This document shows positions 1-7,141 of a stretch of DNA of 13,539 nucleotides, one piece after another. Every line of letters begins with the position of its first letter. Positions within the stretch are counted from its first letter, which is position 1. The notes under the pieces are model-generated. The model had not been told where the DNA came from. It saw only the letters and a list, made by a program, of their open reading frames with translations, and did not search any database. A program made the translations under genes and the position numbers. The DNA lies in assembly GCA_041687475.1 (NCBI GenBank), contig JAWLBW010000108.1:1-13539 (forward strand), given 5' to 3'. Source of the DNA: JAWLBW01 sp041687475. Its GTDB lineage: Bacteria > J088 > JAWLBW01.

Positions 1-779
1 ACCGGAGGCTGGGCCGCCGGGGTTTTACGTCGCGTCGTCGTGGCCGGAAGCTGCTCGGGCGTGCCGACGAGCTGGATGTAGGCAACTTCGTCGCCGGTCA
101 GTTCGCGAATGGCGCCGCGCGGCAGGTCGCCCAGCTCGAGTTGGCCCTCGGCCACCCGAATGAGCTTCTGTACCGGATGGTCGATGCGCTCGAACATCTT
201 GCGAACCTGCCGGTTGATGCCCTCGTTAATCGTCACGCGCCACCAGGAATTGACGTTCTTGGTCGTGGCGCGCATGTACTCGATTTCGTTGCGACCGGTG
301 CGCTTGCCGTCGACGGTTACGCCGCGGCGCAGCAGGTTTATCTGCTCGTCGTTGGGAATGCCCTTGACCTTGACGTGATAGGTCTTGAGCACGCCGAACT
401 TGGGGTGCGTCATGCGGTACACGGCGTCGCCGTCGTTGGTGAGCACCAGCAGGCCTTCGCTTTCGAAGTCGAGACGACCGACGGGCACCACGCGCTCGGG
501 CAGCTCGCGCACAAGCTGGCCCACATTGGGCCGGTTCTCGGGGTCGAACATGGTGGTTACGACCTTGGGAGGCTTGTGCATCATGTAGTAAACGGGTTTC
601 ATGCGGCCGAGCGTCTCGCCGTCGACTTCGATTTCGTCGACTTCGGGGTCGGCCCTGGTACCCAGTTCGCGAACGATCTTGCCGTTGACACGCACCCGTC
701 CGGTGAGAATGAGTTCTTCGGCTTTTCGTCGCGATGTGACGCCGCCATGGGCGATGATTTTCTGAATTCGTTCTTTCAT
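1..779 (-). CDS. rluB: 23S rRNA pseudouridine synthase, RsuA/RluB family (3' end cut by window edge)
   Basis: Converts a specific uridine in rRNA to pseudouridine; RluB-type enzymes act on 23S rRNA in helix 80. Translating the minus strand from the ATG at 779 gives 259 residues with no stop before the left edge. Residues 1-60 form an S4 RNA-binding domain (start MKERIQKIIAHGGVTSRRKA). The catalytic motif GRLDFESEGLLVLTNDG lies at 101-117, with the nucleophile Asp104. A second family motif, INEGINRQVRKMF, is at 184-196. The start is 4 bases after the scpB stop, and this order behind scpA and scpB is common in bacteria. The last visible residues turn Thr/Ala/Pro-rich after the catalytic fold, so a low-complexity tail probably continues off the edge. 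RluB is preferred over RsuA because of the scpAB context and the basic start, but RluE/RluF-like specificity is not excluded. Confidence 0.93.
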   Translation of the reverse strand, partial: MKERIQKIIAHGGVTSRRKAEELILTGRVRVNGKIVRELGTRADPEVDEIEVDGETLGRMKPVYYMMHKPPKVVTTMFDPENRPNVGQLVRELPERVVPVGRLDFESEGLLVLTNDGDAVYRMTHPKFGVLKTYHVKVKGIPNDEQINLLRRGVTVDGKRTGRNEIEYMRATTKNVNSWWRVTINEGINRQVRKMFERIDHPVQKLIRVAEGQLELGDLPRGAIRELTGDEVAYIQLVGTPEQLPATTTRRKTPAAQPP

Positions 780-783
780 TCGT

Positions 784-1914
784 TTATGGGGTTTCATCCC
801 CATGTTCAGGTTCGTCGAGCACGACTTCTGCGGGCGATTCCTCTGCGGGCGATTCACCTGCGGCAGCGGGCGACGCCCCTTCCGCGACGGTATCGCCGGC
901 GAGGGTTTCGGGCGCCCGTGCTTCGGACGCCGGCGCACCAGCGTCCGTATTCACGGCCTCGCCGGGCTTATCGCCGGTTGCGTCCGATGCGGTTGCGGCC
1001 GGTTCAGTCGCGGGTGGCGAGGCTTCCGGCGCTGCCGCCTGCGCGGCTTCTGTCGTGCTGTCGTTGTCGGTCGTTACTTTCTCAATATACTCACGTTCGG
1101 CATCGTCGAGCAGGGCTTCCGTGCGCTCGACGACCTCCTTACGCCGTTTCAATGCTTTTTCGAGTTCGGCCAGGGCGTCGTCGTCGGCGTCGGGGGCGGG
1201 CAGGCCTTCGGTGCCCTCGGCCTCGAGCGGCTCGTCGTGCTTGACGGGCATCTCGCCCAGCATGCCCCGTACCTTTTCGCGAATGCGGCGGCGGCGCTCG
1301 GAGTCGTCGATGACCTCGGGCTCGGCCTGGGGCTCGCCTTCGGCCGGCGCCGCTTCGCCGGTGGGCAACGCCAGCTGTTCGCCGTCGCCGTCTTCGAGTT
1401 CCTTCAGATCGCGCAGACTGGGCAGACTGCCGAGGTCGCGCAGCGAAAACACTTCGAGAAACCGTTCGGTCGTGCCGAACACGACCGGTTTTCCGGGCGC
1501 ATCCTTCTTACCGACAATCTTGACGAGATTGCGGTCGAGCAGGTTCTTGACCACGGCGCCGGAATCGACCCCGCGCAGGTCTTCAATTTCGGGCCGCGTA
1601 ATCGGCTGCTTGTAGGCAATGATGGAAAGCGTTTCCAGGGCGGCGCGCGAAAGCTTTGAAGGACGCTCCTGTTTCGTGCGCTGCACCCACGGCGCAAGCT
1701 CGCTTTTCGTGCGAAACTGCCAGCCGCCGGCCACTTCGACCAGGGCGAAACCCCGATTCAGGCCCCGCCACTCGGCCGCCAGGTTGTCGAGCAGCACGGC
1801 AAGGTCCTTCTTGTCGGCATCGTCAAGCACCTGCGCCAGGGTTTCGAGCGGCACGGGTTTGTCCGACGCGAAGATGACCGCTTCGATGATGCTGCGCATT
1901 CGCTCGATGTTCAT
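784..1914 (-). CDS. scpB: Segregation and condensation protein B with a long acidic tail
   Basis: ScpB dimers bind ScpA and, with SMC, form the condensin-like complex that compacts and segregates the chromosome. The product is 376 residues. Residues 1-172 are the usual tandem winged-helix core: start MNIERMRSIIEAVIFAS, then LSRAALETLSIIAYKQPITR at 88-107 and the segment RGVDSGAVVKNLLDRNLVKIVG. From about residue 174 the chain is unlike the family: a charged stretch (207-283) with likely coiled coil (LAELEKALKRRKEVVERTEA), then an Ala/Glu/Pro/Thr-rich tail to the end. Typical ScpB is about 180-230 residues, so the tail roughly doubles it. The ATG at 1914 overlaps the scpA stop (ATGA), with a GGAGG 10 bases upstream inside scpA. 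The core assignment is secure; the role of the tail is unknown. Confidence 0.95.
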   Translation of the reverse strand: MNIERMRSIIEAVIFASDKPVPLETLAQVLDDADKKDLAVLLDNLAAEWRGLNRGFALVEVAGGWQFRTKSELAPWVQRTKQERPSKLSRAALETLSIIAYKQPITRPEIEDLRGVDSGAVVKNLLDRNLVKIVGKKDAPGKPVVFGTTERFLEVFSLRDLGSLPSLRDLKELEDGDGEQLALPTGEAAPAEGEPQAEPEVIDDSERRRRIREKVRGMLGEMPVKHDEPLEAEGTEGLPAPDADDDALAELEKALKRRKEVVERTEALLDDAEREYIEKVTTDNDSTTEAAQAAAPEASPPATEPAATASDATGDKPGEAVNTDAGAPASEARAPETLAGDTVAEGASPAAAGESPAEESPAEVVLDEPEHGDETP

Positions 1915-2714
1915 GCCTCTTCAGCCTCCTCGACAGGGTTGACCGTATCGTACTCTTCGAACTTGAGTCCCTTGAGCGTATCGAACGATCCCACCGGAAA
2001 CACGTGAATGCCGCCATAGGCCTCGGCCTGCTGGCACTTGATGAGCTTGAGCTTCATGAGCTCGAGAATCGAAAGAAAGGTAATGATGACCACGGGCGGG
2101 GTCACGGCCCCGTCAAACAGCTCGCGAAACTCGATGCGCTCGCGCCCCTTGATGCGCTCGATAACCTGGTAAATACGCTCACTGATGGATACCGTTTCGC
2201 GAATGACCGCGTGGTACTTGGGTTCGGGCAGCGTTTCGAGCACTCCCTTGAGCGCAAGCACCAGGTCGAACAACGTGGCGTCGATTTTCTCTTCGGCCAC
2301 GGGTTCTTCTTCGATGGGCTCGGGCAGCCGCGCGAAGACGTCGAGATTGAGAATCTCACGTTCTTCGAGTTGCTGCGACGCTTCCTTGTACCGCTGGTAT
2401 TCAAGCAGGCGGCGAACGAGCTCGGCCCGCGGGTCTTCTTCGGGTTCGTCTTCGCTGGTTTCGGGTCGCGGCAACAGCATGCGGCTCTTGATCTGCGCCA
2501 ATGTCGCCGCCATGACCAGAAACTCGCCCGCCACGTCGAGGTTGAGCTCCTTCATGAGCTCGAGATAAGCCAGGTACTCGCGGGTGATGTGAGCGATGGG
2601 TATGTCGTAAATGTCGAGCTCATCCTTGCGAATGAGATAGAGCAAGAGGTCGAGCGGTCCTTCAAAGACCTCGACGTTGATCTTGAGCGCGCCGTTCTGG
2701 GCAGCCTCGATCAC
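1911..2714 (-). CDS. scpA: Segregation and condensation protein A (kleisin)
   Basis: ScpA is the kleisin that bridges the SMC heads and binds the ScpB dimer. The 267-residue product has the family N-terminal signature FEGPLDLLLYLIRKDELDIY (residues 18-37), followed by DIPIAHITREYLAYLE and LDVAGEFLVMAATLAQIKSRMLLP. An acidic linker (EDEPEEDPRAELVRRLLEYQ) leads to a C-terminal winged helix ending VIITFLSILELMKLKLIKCQ, the part that contacts the SMC head. Length is normal. The start is GTG at 2714 and overlaps the trpS stop (GTGA), with a GGGG stretch just upstream; the 3' end overlaps scpB by 4 bases. Both overlaps suggest coupled, roughly matched synthesis of ScpA and ScpB. No nearby smc gene is in the window. 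Confidence 0.96.
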   Translation of the reverse strand: MIEAAQNGALKINVEVFEGPLDLLLYLIRKDELDIYDIPIAHITREYLAYLELMKELNLDVAGEFLVMAATLAQIKSRMLLPRPETSEDEPEEDPRAELVRRLLEYQRYKEASQQLEEREILNLDVFARLPEPIEEEPVAEEKIDATLFDLVLALKGVLETLPEPKYHAVIRETVSISERIYQVIERIKGRERIEFRELFDGAVTPPVVIITFLSILELMKLKLIKCQQAEAYGGIHVFPVGSFDTLKGLKFEEYDTVNPVEEAEEA

Positions 2715-3685
2715 AGCCCCACCGCGGCGCGTACGCCGGTCATGGTTTTTTCGGCCTCTTCGGTCGCCTTGCGATTGCCTTCGGCCAGCACGTCGGCTAC
2801 GTCGGTCTCCTGCTCGACCTGACGACGCTTCTCGTACATGGGCTCATGGAAACGCAGCACGCTTTCGGCGGCCATCTTCTTGCAGTCGACACATCCGATA
2901 CCCGCCCGGCGGCACTCGACCTGCACCTCGGCCTTCACCTCGTCGGTCGAATAGATCTTGTGCAGGTTGTAAAGTACGCAAACGTCGGGGTCGCCCGGAT
3001 CCTGGCGACGCTTACGCGCGGGGTCGGTGACGTAGGTCATGACCTTCTTGCGCATTTCTTCGGGCGAGTCGCTCAACATGATGGCATTGCCGTAGCTCTT
3101 GCTCATCTTGCGACCGTCGATACCGGGCAACCGGGGCATTTCCGTCAGAATCGCCTGCGGTTCGACCAGCTCGGTCGCATAAAAATGGTTGAAGCGACGC
3201 ACGATCTCGCGGGTAAGCTCGAGATGCGGCAGCTGGTCTTCGCCCACGGGCACCGCATGCGCATTGTAAATGGCAATGTCGGCCGACTGCAGCACCGGAT
3301 AACCCAGAAAACCGAAGGTGTTCAGCTCCTTGTCGCTCAGATTCTCCTGCTGCTCCTTGTACGACGGCACCCGCTCGAGCCAGGGCGTGGGCGTGATCAT
3401 GCTGAAAAGCACGAACAGCTCGGCATGCGTCTTCACGGCGCTTTGCACGAACAGCACGCAGCGCTCGGGGTCAAGCCCGGCGGCCAACCAGTCAATGACC
3501 ATTTCACGGGTGTCGGCGATAATGTTCTGCGGCGTCTTGTATTCGGTGGTCAACGCATGCCAGTCGGCCGCGAAGTAGAAGCACTCGTATTCGTTCTGCA
3601 GACGCACCCAGTTCTTGAGCACGCCGTGATAGTGACCGAGATGAAGGCGCCCGGTCGGACGCATGCCGCTGAGAATACGTTTCAT
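2711..3685 (-). CDS. trpS: Tryptophan-tRNA ligase, probable [4Fe-4S] type
   Basis: Charges tRNA-Trp with tryptophan in the cytoplasm. The 324-residue product is a class Ic synthetase of normal length. It starts MKRILSGMRPTGRLHLGHYH, with the HIGH-type motif HLGH at 15-18; GEDQLPHLELTREI at 148-161 is the conserved substrate-pocket region; GRKMSKSYGNAI carries KMSKS at 193-197. Unusually, four cysteines lie at 236, 258, 265 and 268, spaced C-x21-C-x6-C-x2-C. Thermotoga maritima TrpRS binds a [4Fe-4S] cluster near the anticodon-binding region through a C-x22-C-x6-C-x2-C pattern, so I infer a cluster here. A promoter with near-consensus boxes lies 80 bases upstream. No clear Shine-Dalgarno site precedes the ATG. 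First gene of trpS-scpA-scpB-rluB; it overlaps scpA by 4 bases. Confidence 0.96.
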   Translation of the reverse strand: MKRILSGMRPTGRLHLGHYHGVLKNWVRLQNEYECFYFAADWHALTTEYKTPQNIIADTREMVIDWLAAGLDPERCVLFVQSAVKTHAELFVLFSMITPTPWLERVPSYKEQQENLSDKELNTFGFLGYPVLQSADIAIYNAHAVPVGEDQLPHLELTREIVRRFNHFYATELVEPQAILTEMPRLPGIDGRKMSKSYGNAIMLSDSPEEMRKKVMTYVTDPARKRRQDPGDPDVCVLYNLHKIYSTDEVKAEVQVECRRAGIGCVDCKKMAAESVLRFHEPMYEKRRQVEQETDVADVLAEGNRKATEEAEKTMTGVRAAVGL

Positions 3686-3764
3686 GGGGAAAAACCTGAT
3701 AATACCGGCTGCGGCTCGAAGAAAGGCTTTTCGACGCTCACGGCCCGATTCCGGGGAAATCTAT

Positions 3765-3793
3765 ACTATAGCGAAGGGTAAGCGCTTTGACAA
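3765..3793 (-). promoter_or_regulatory. Sigma70-type promoter for trpS-scpA-scpB-rluB
   Basis: Read on the minus strand: -35 box TTGTCA (3788-3793, 5 of 6 consensus), a 17-base spacer (3771-3787) and -10 box TATAGT (3765-3770, 5 of 6). The start of transcription would fall near 3758, giving a leader of about 70 bases before trpS. The -35 box begins only 17 bases beyond the stop of the upstream lipoprotein gene, and I see no terminator between them, so some read-through from the hisS side is possible. Confidence 0.7.
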
Positions 3794-3809
3794 CGAACAG
3801 ATCGGCGCC

Positions 3810-4679
3810 TCAATCGCGCCTGACGCCTCGTACGCTCACATTGCCGCGATAGGCGTAAATACGCACGGTTACCTCGGCCTCGCCGGCGCCGCCTTCGATG
3901 CGCTCGCTGGTGTCGAGCGTACGCTGAATCTCGAGCCCTTCGACGTTGACCCGCCCCTCGGGGGCGTGCGCCACCAGCGAGACCTCAAGGCCGTCGGGCA
4001 GCCTCAGGCTGACATCGCCCGCCGAGGTCTGCAGCACGATTGAGTCGCCCGCCAGGGGGTCGGCGTCGACGACGATATCGGCGTTGGTCGTTTGCGCCTT
4101 GATGCTGCCGCGTACCTGGGTCAGTTCGATGCCGCCGTTTGTGGTTCGAACGTCGATTTCACCACGGTGCTCGCGAATGCGTATTGAATTGTTGGAATTT
4201 TCGATGACGGCCGAACCGCTGGTACGCGTGAGGCGAATGGGGCCGTTGGTGTTGTGAATGTCTGCTATCGCAAGCCCCTGCACGGTGAGGGTGTCCTGCG
4301 ACGTACGCGCACCTACGGTAAGCCCGTTCGGCACCACCGCCGACAGATTGGCGCCGATCTTCGAGGCACCCGAAGCATCGGGCAGCAACACCGTCACGAC
4401 CTGCCAGCCATCATCGTCGAGAATCGAACTCACGGTCGCACGCCGGGCAAGAGAACGCAGATTATCGAGGTCGAACAACCCATCGGCCTTGACCACCACC
4501 TCGCCGCCGATGCCCTCTCTCGCATCGGCCTGCAGGTCCAGCGCCCCCCGTGCCGTCACGAAGCGAACACGTTCCGATGCGACGCCGAGATCGAGCGCAA
4601 GCGTACGCGAAGCTTCTTCCCGGCCGCAGCCGACAAGAAACAGCAAGGTCACCGAAAGAGTGCCGAGAGTTCGTAGCAT
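3810..4679 (-). CDS. DUF4097-like beta-repeat lipoprotein
   Basis: Predicted envelope lipoprotein of 289 residues; function unknown. The start chosen is the ATG at 4679, giving MLRTLGTLSVTLLFLVGCGR: a short signal peptide with lipobox LVGC and the lipidated Cys18. The same frame is open further upstream to 4805, but that extension overlaps the preceding peptidase gene and would bury the signal peptide. From about residue 100 the protein shows repeating short strands and turns with Asn/Thr-Gly motifs (TNGPIRLTRTSGSAVIENSN; VRTTNGGIELTQVRGSIKAQ; TSAGDVSLRLPDG), the pattern of DUF4097/DUF4098 putative adhesin-like beta-solenoid domains. The upstream neighbour, 68 bases away, is an intramembrane-protease-like gene. 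Family assignment is by motif style, not by alignment. No strong Shine-Dalgarno site is visible; GTG at 4682, one codon upstream, is an alternative start. Confidence 0.75.
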   Translation of the reverse strand: MLRTLGTLSVTLLFLVGCGREEASRTLALDLGVASERVRFVTARGALDLQADAREGIGGEVVVKADGLFDLDNLRSLARRATVSSILDDDGWQVVTVLLPDASGASKIGANLSAVVPNGLTVGARTSQDTLTVQGLAIADIHNTNGPIRLTRTSGSAVIENSNNSIRIREHRGEIDVRTTNGGIELTQVRGSIKAQTTNADIVVDADPLAGDSIVLQTSAGDVSLRLPDGLEVSLVAHAPEGRVNVEGLEIQRTLDTSERIEGGAGEAEVTVRIYAYRGNVSVRGVRRD

Positions 4680-4747
4680 CACAAATACGGCGAAAGGTTC
4701 ATCAAAGGCGAAACCGCCCCGTGCCCGCACCGACGAATACCCCGGTT

Positions 4748-5422
4748 TCAGGAAAACAAGGCATCGAGAAACCACTCGGTCGGGTAGTACACAAAACGTA
4801 ACCACTCACCGAAAAAATACCAGAGCGCCGCGACCAGAAGAATACCATAGGGCTCGATACGCCCGAAACCCGCCGCCCACCGCCGCGGCATGAGCTCATG
4901 CATGACCCTGCCCCCGTCGAGCGGCACGATGGGAATCAGGTTGAACACCCCGAGCAGCAGGTTCAGATTCATGCCCACGACGGCCATCTGAAAGAGCGGC
5001 ACCGTGAAACGCGACGAAGGAACCTCGGGCACGATCTCCATCACCGGGGGAAAGCCCACCGCGGCACGCACCACGACGATGACGCCGAACCAGAGTGCAA
5101 ACTGCAGAAAGTTGGAGCCGGGCCCAGCAAGAGAGACAAGAATGCCGTCGCGGCGCGGGTTACGCAGGTTCGCATAGTTCACCGGCACCGGACGCGCCCA
5201 GCCGAAAATAATGCCTACCTTCGTAATCAGCAGCAGAAAGGGAACCAGTATGGTACCGACCGGATCGATGTGAGAGGCCGGATTCAGGGTGATTCGCCCC
5301 AGCACCCGCGCCGTCGGGTCACCGCACTTCTCGGCAACCCAGCCGTGCGCCACCTCGTGCAGCGTGACCGCAAAAAGCAGGGGTATGGCGTACACGGCGA
5401 CCGCGCGGGCGATCTCCTCCAT
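4748..5422 (-). CDS. Site-2-protease-like M50 zinc metallopeptidase
   Basis: Intramembrane zinc metallopeptidase of the short bacterial group (Rip/YwhC-like, about 220 residues, without PDZ domain). Visible features: zinc motif HEVAH at residues 22-26 within the first membrane helix (YAIPLLFAVTLHEVAHGW), LNPASHIDPVGTI at 46-58, the membrane motif SLAGPGSN at 97-104, and NLIPIVPLDGGRV at 161-173 with the third zinc ligand Asp169. Several hydrophobic segments follow. The ATG at 5422 is chosen: it lies one base past the hisS stop and has GGAG 5 bases upstream; a longer version starting at 5461 would run inside hisS. It gives 224 residues. The substrate is unknown. The close spacing suggests co-transcription with hisS, and the next gene encodes a surface lipoprotein. 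Confidence 0.92.
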   Translation of the reverse strand: MEEIARAVAVYAIPLLFAVTLHEVAHGWVAEKCGDPTARVLGRITLNPASHIDPVGTILVPFLLLITKVGIIFGWARPVPVNYANLRNPRRDGILVSLAGPGSNFLQFALWFGVIVVVRAAVGFPPVMEIVPEVPSSRFTVPLFQMAVVGMNLNLLLGVFNLIPIVPLDGGRVMHELMPRRWAAGFGRIEPYGILLVAALWYFFGEWLRFVYYPTEWFLDALFS

Positions 5423-5423
5423 A

Positions 5424-6680
5424 TCAGCTCCGAATACGGGCGAGCATGGCCTCGGCTTCAAGCCCGACGGCGACCTGTTCGCCGGTGGTCATATTCTTCA
5501 GGCCGGCCTCGCCCCGGGCAACCTCGTCTTCGCCCAGCAACACGACCCAGTCGGCGCCGACCCGGTTGGCGGCCTTCATCTGCGACTTCAGGCCGGCGCG
5601 CCCCAGGTCTTCTTCGACCCGGATACCCGCTTCGCGCAGCGCGCCCGACAGACGGGCCGCGACCTTTTCCGCCGCAGGCGAAAGAACCGCAAGAAACAGG
5701 CGCGTTCCCCTGGGGGGAATGTCATGCACCATCTCGCCCAACAAAAGCAGCAGGCGTTCGACGCCGCAGGCGAAACCCACGGCGGGCGTAGCCGGCCCAC
5801 CAAGTTCTGTCACCAGATTATCGTACCTTCCCCCCGCCGATAAGGTGTTCTTCGCACCAAGTCCGGTCGAGGTAAACTCGAACACGACGCCCGTATAGTA
5901 GTCTAGGCCCCGCACCATCTGCGCATTCACTTCGTGGGCGATGCCCAGGGCGTCAAGTCGCTCGCGGAACGTCGCGAAGTGACGCTCGCTTTCTGCGTCG
6001 GCGAAGTCGATGATCGAGGGGGCACCGCCGAGTACCGGCTGACAGGCCGGAACCTTGCAGTCGAGTGCGCGCAGCGGGTTGGTATCGGTACGCCGCACAC
6101 AATCGGCGCACAATACGTCGGCATGGGCGCGCAGGTGCGCCTGCAGGGCGGCGGCATAGCGGCCCCGGCTTTCGACGCTGCCGAGGTTGTTGATTTCCAA
6201 CGCAAGCCCCGGTACGCCCAGTCGCTTGAAGAAGGCGTGCTGCAGCGCCACGATTTCGGCGTCGGCCAGGGGCGAGGCAAGTCCGTAGAGCTCGCCGCCT
6301 ATCTGGTGAAACTGGCGCAGACGGCCCTTCTGCATGCGCTCATAGCGAAACATGGGCCCCATGTAGAACAAGCGGTGCACGTTCTGCCGGCCGTACAACT
6401 TGTGATCGAGAAAAGAGCGCACAACCGCGGCGGTGCCTTCGGGCCGCATGGTCACCGAACGACCGCCCTTGTCTTCGAAGGTATACATTTCCTTCGACAC
6501 GATGTCGGTCTCGCCGCCGATGCTGCGGGCGAACAGATCCGTATGCTCGAGTATGGGGGTACGAATTTCGTCGTACCCGAAGGCCTCGAAAATCTCGGCA
6601 GCCGCCTGTTCGACCGCGCGCCAGACCCGCCCCTCGGGGGGCAGGATATCCTGCATTCCTTTCACACCCTGAATAGCCAT
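5424..6680 (-). CDS. hisS: Histidine-tRNA ligase
   Basis: Class II synthetase that charges tRNA-His. The 418-residue product is full length. The N-terminus MAIQGVKGMQDILPPE is typical; MRPEGTA is at 78-84; motif 2 region FYMGPMFRYERMQKGRLRQF at 105-124 is followed by HQIGGE. The two HisRS-specific histidine-binding motifs are present: RGLDYYTGVVFE at 257-268 and AGGRYDNL at 282-289. The C-terminal part (about 325-418) is the anticodon-binding domain, with EDLGRAGLKSQMKAANRVGA. Four cysteines at 191, 194, 208 and 213 sit in the insertion domain, as seen in a subset of HisRS, and might bind metal. No Shine-Dalgarno site is clear at the ATG. First gene of a minus-strand group that continues with the M50 peptidase. 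Confidence 0.97.
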   Translation of the reverse strand: MAIQGVKGMQDILPPEGRVWRAVEQAAAEIFEAFGYDEIRTPILEHTDLFARSIGGETDIVSKEMYTFEDKGGRSVTMRPEGTAAVVRSFLDHKLYGRQNVHRLFYMGPMFRYERMQKGRLRQFHQIGGELYGLASPLADAEIVALQHAFFKRLGVPGLALEINNLGSVESRGRYAAALQAHLRAHADVLCADCVRRTDTNPLRALDCKVPACQPVLGGAPSIIDFADAESERHFATFRERLDALGIAHEVNAQMVRGLDYYTGVVFEFTSTGLGAKNTLSAGGRYDNLVTELGGPATPAVGFACGVERLLLLLGEMVHDIPPRGTRLFLAVLSPAAEKVAARLSGALREAGIRVEEDLGRAGLKSQMKAANRVGADWVVLLGEDEVARGEAGLKNMTTGEQVAVGLEAEAMLARIRS

Positions 6681-6744
6681 GAACAGTCCGGTAAAGGCAA
6701 AACGATCATTTTTTCACATTCGGTGCGCGAACGCACGAAGACCG

Positions 6745-6763
6745 CCTACTGCCTAAATTGTAG
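6745..6763. repeat. 19-bp repeat, copy 1 (with inverted repeat)
   Basis: CCTACTGCCTAAATTGTAG. It matches copy 2 (6864-6882) at 16 of 19 positions in the same orientation, 119 bases away. This copy overlaps a perfect 6-bp inverted repeat, TGCCTA and TAGGCA with a 5-base centre (6750-6766), as in an operator for a dimeric regulator. On the minus strand it contains TACAAT, so it may overlap the hisS promoter. Confidence 0.45.
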
Positions 6764-6863
6764 GCACGTGGTTTTTTCCGACCCGTCACCCAAGCTCTAG
6801 GAAATTCTCATCAAGGATCGCTTTCAATGTATGCGCTATCACCTTGATATTCCAGAAGATAGA

Positions 6864-6882
6864 CCTACTGCCCAAACTTTAG
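6864..6882. repeat. 19-bp repeat, copy 2
   Basis: CCTACTGCCCAAACTTTAG, 16 of 19 positions as in copy 1. The first nine bases are identical in the two copies; the internal inverted repeat of copy 1 is not kept here. Confidence 0.45.
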
Positions 6883-7102
6883 TCATTCTGTACGAAAGCC
6901 CTGTGCAAGCGGGTCGCCGAAGGAGCCGACAGGGTTTTCGACAAGTTATCAACAAAAACTGTGAAAAACCCACAAGCCCGTTCCGTCGCGCCAATCGGAC
7001 CGAAGCCGCCCCGCGCCGCCGAGGCATTCTTCTCGGTTTCGACTTCACTTCGGCCGAACGCTCGAAAAGCAGGCCGACGAATCGCGAGCCCCGCCGTATT
7101 CG

Positions 7103-7111
7103 TGGTATACT
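7103..7111 (+). promoter_or_regulatory. Extended -10 promoter for the cytochrome gene
   Basis: TGGTATACT: TG, one base, then TATACT (7106-7111, 5 of 6 consensus). No good -35 box lies 16-18 bases upstream, which is tolerable for extended -10 promoters. Transcription would start near 7118 and leave a leader of about 24 bases. Confidence 0.5.
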
Positions 7112-7141
7112 CCCCATTTCCCGCTATCTGAATATACTCGT

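Larger units (their letters stand above)
6681..7141. other. Divergent intergenic region between hisS and the cytochrome gene
   Basis: 461 bases with no convincing gene; the short open frames here lack a start site with Shine-Dalgarno sequence and match no family I know. It must hold the promoters for hisS (minus) and the cytochrome gene (plus). Visible items: a 19-bp repeat in two copies (6745-6763 and 6864-6882), an inverted repeat TGCCTA-AATTG-TAGGCA (6750-6766) overlapping the first copy, a minus-strand TACAAT (6757-6762) that could be a hisS -10 box though no matching -35 is seen, a 10-bp palindrome TTCGGCCGAA (7049-7058), and an extended -10 element next to the cytochrome gene. No tRNA or other structured RNA is recognised. 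Confidence 0.7.

Noticed and set aside
141..1244. Long plus-strand open frame opposite rluB and scpB
   Set aside because: Shadow of the minus-strand genes; its translation shows no known domain while the minus strand encodes clear RluB and ScpB.
4680..4805. Upstream extension of the DUF4097-like lipoprotein
   Set aside because: It would overlap the M50 gene and place 42 residues before a typical signal peptide and lipobox.
6946..6954. DnaA-box-like TTATCAACA
   Set aside because: One mismatch from TTATCCACA, but it is a lone site with no clear AT-rich unwinding region and no dnaA, dnaN or gidA nearby; such single sites are common by chance.
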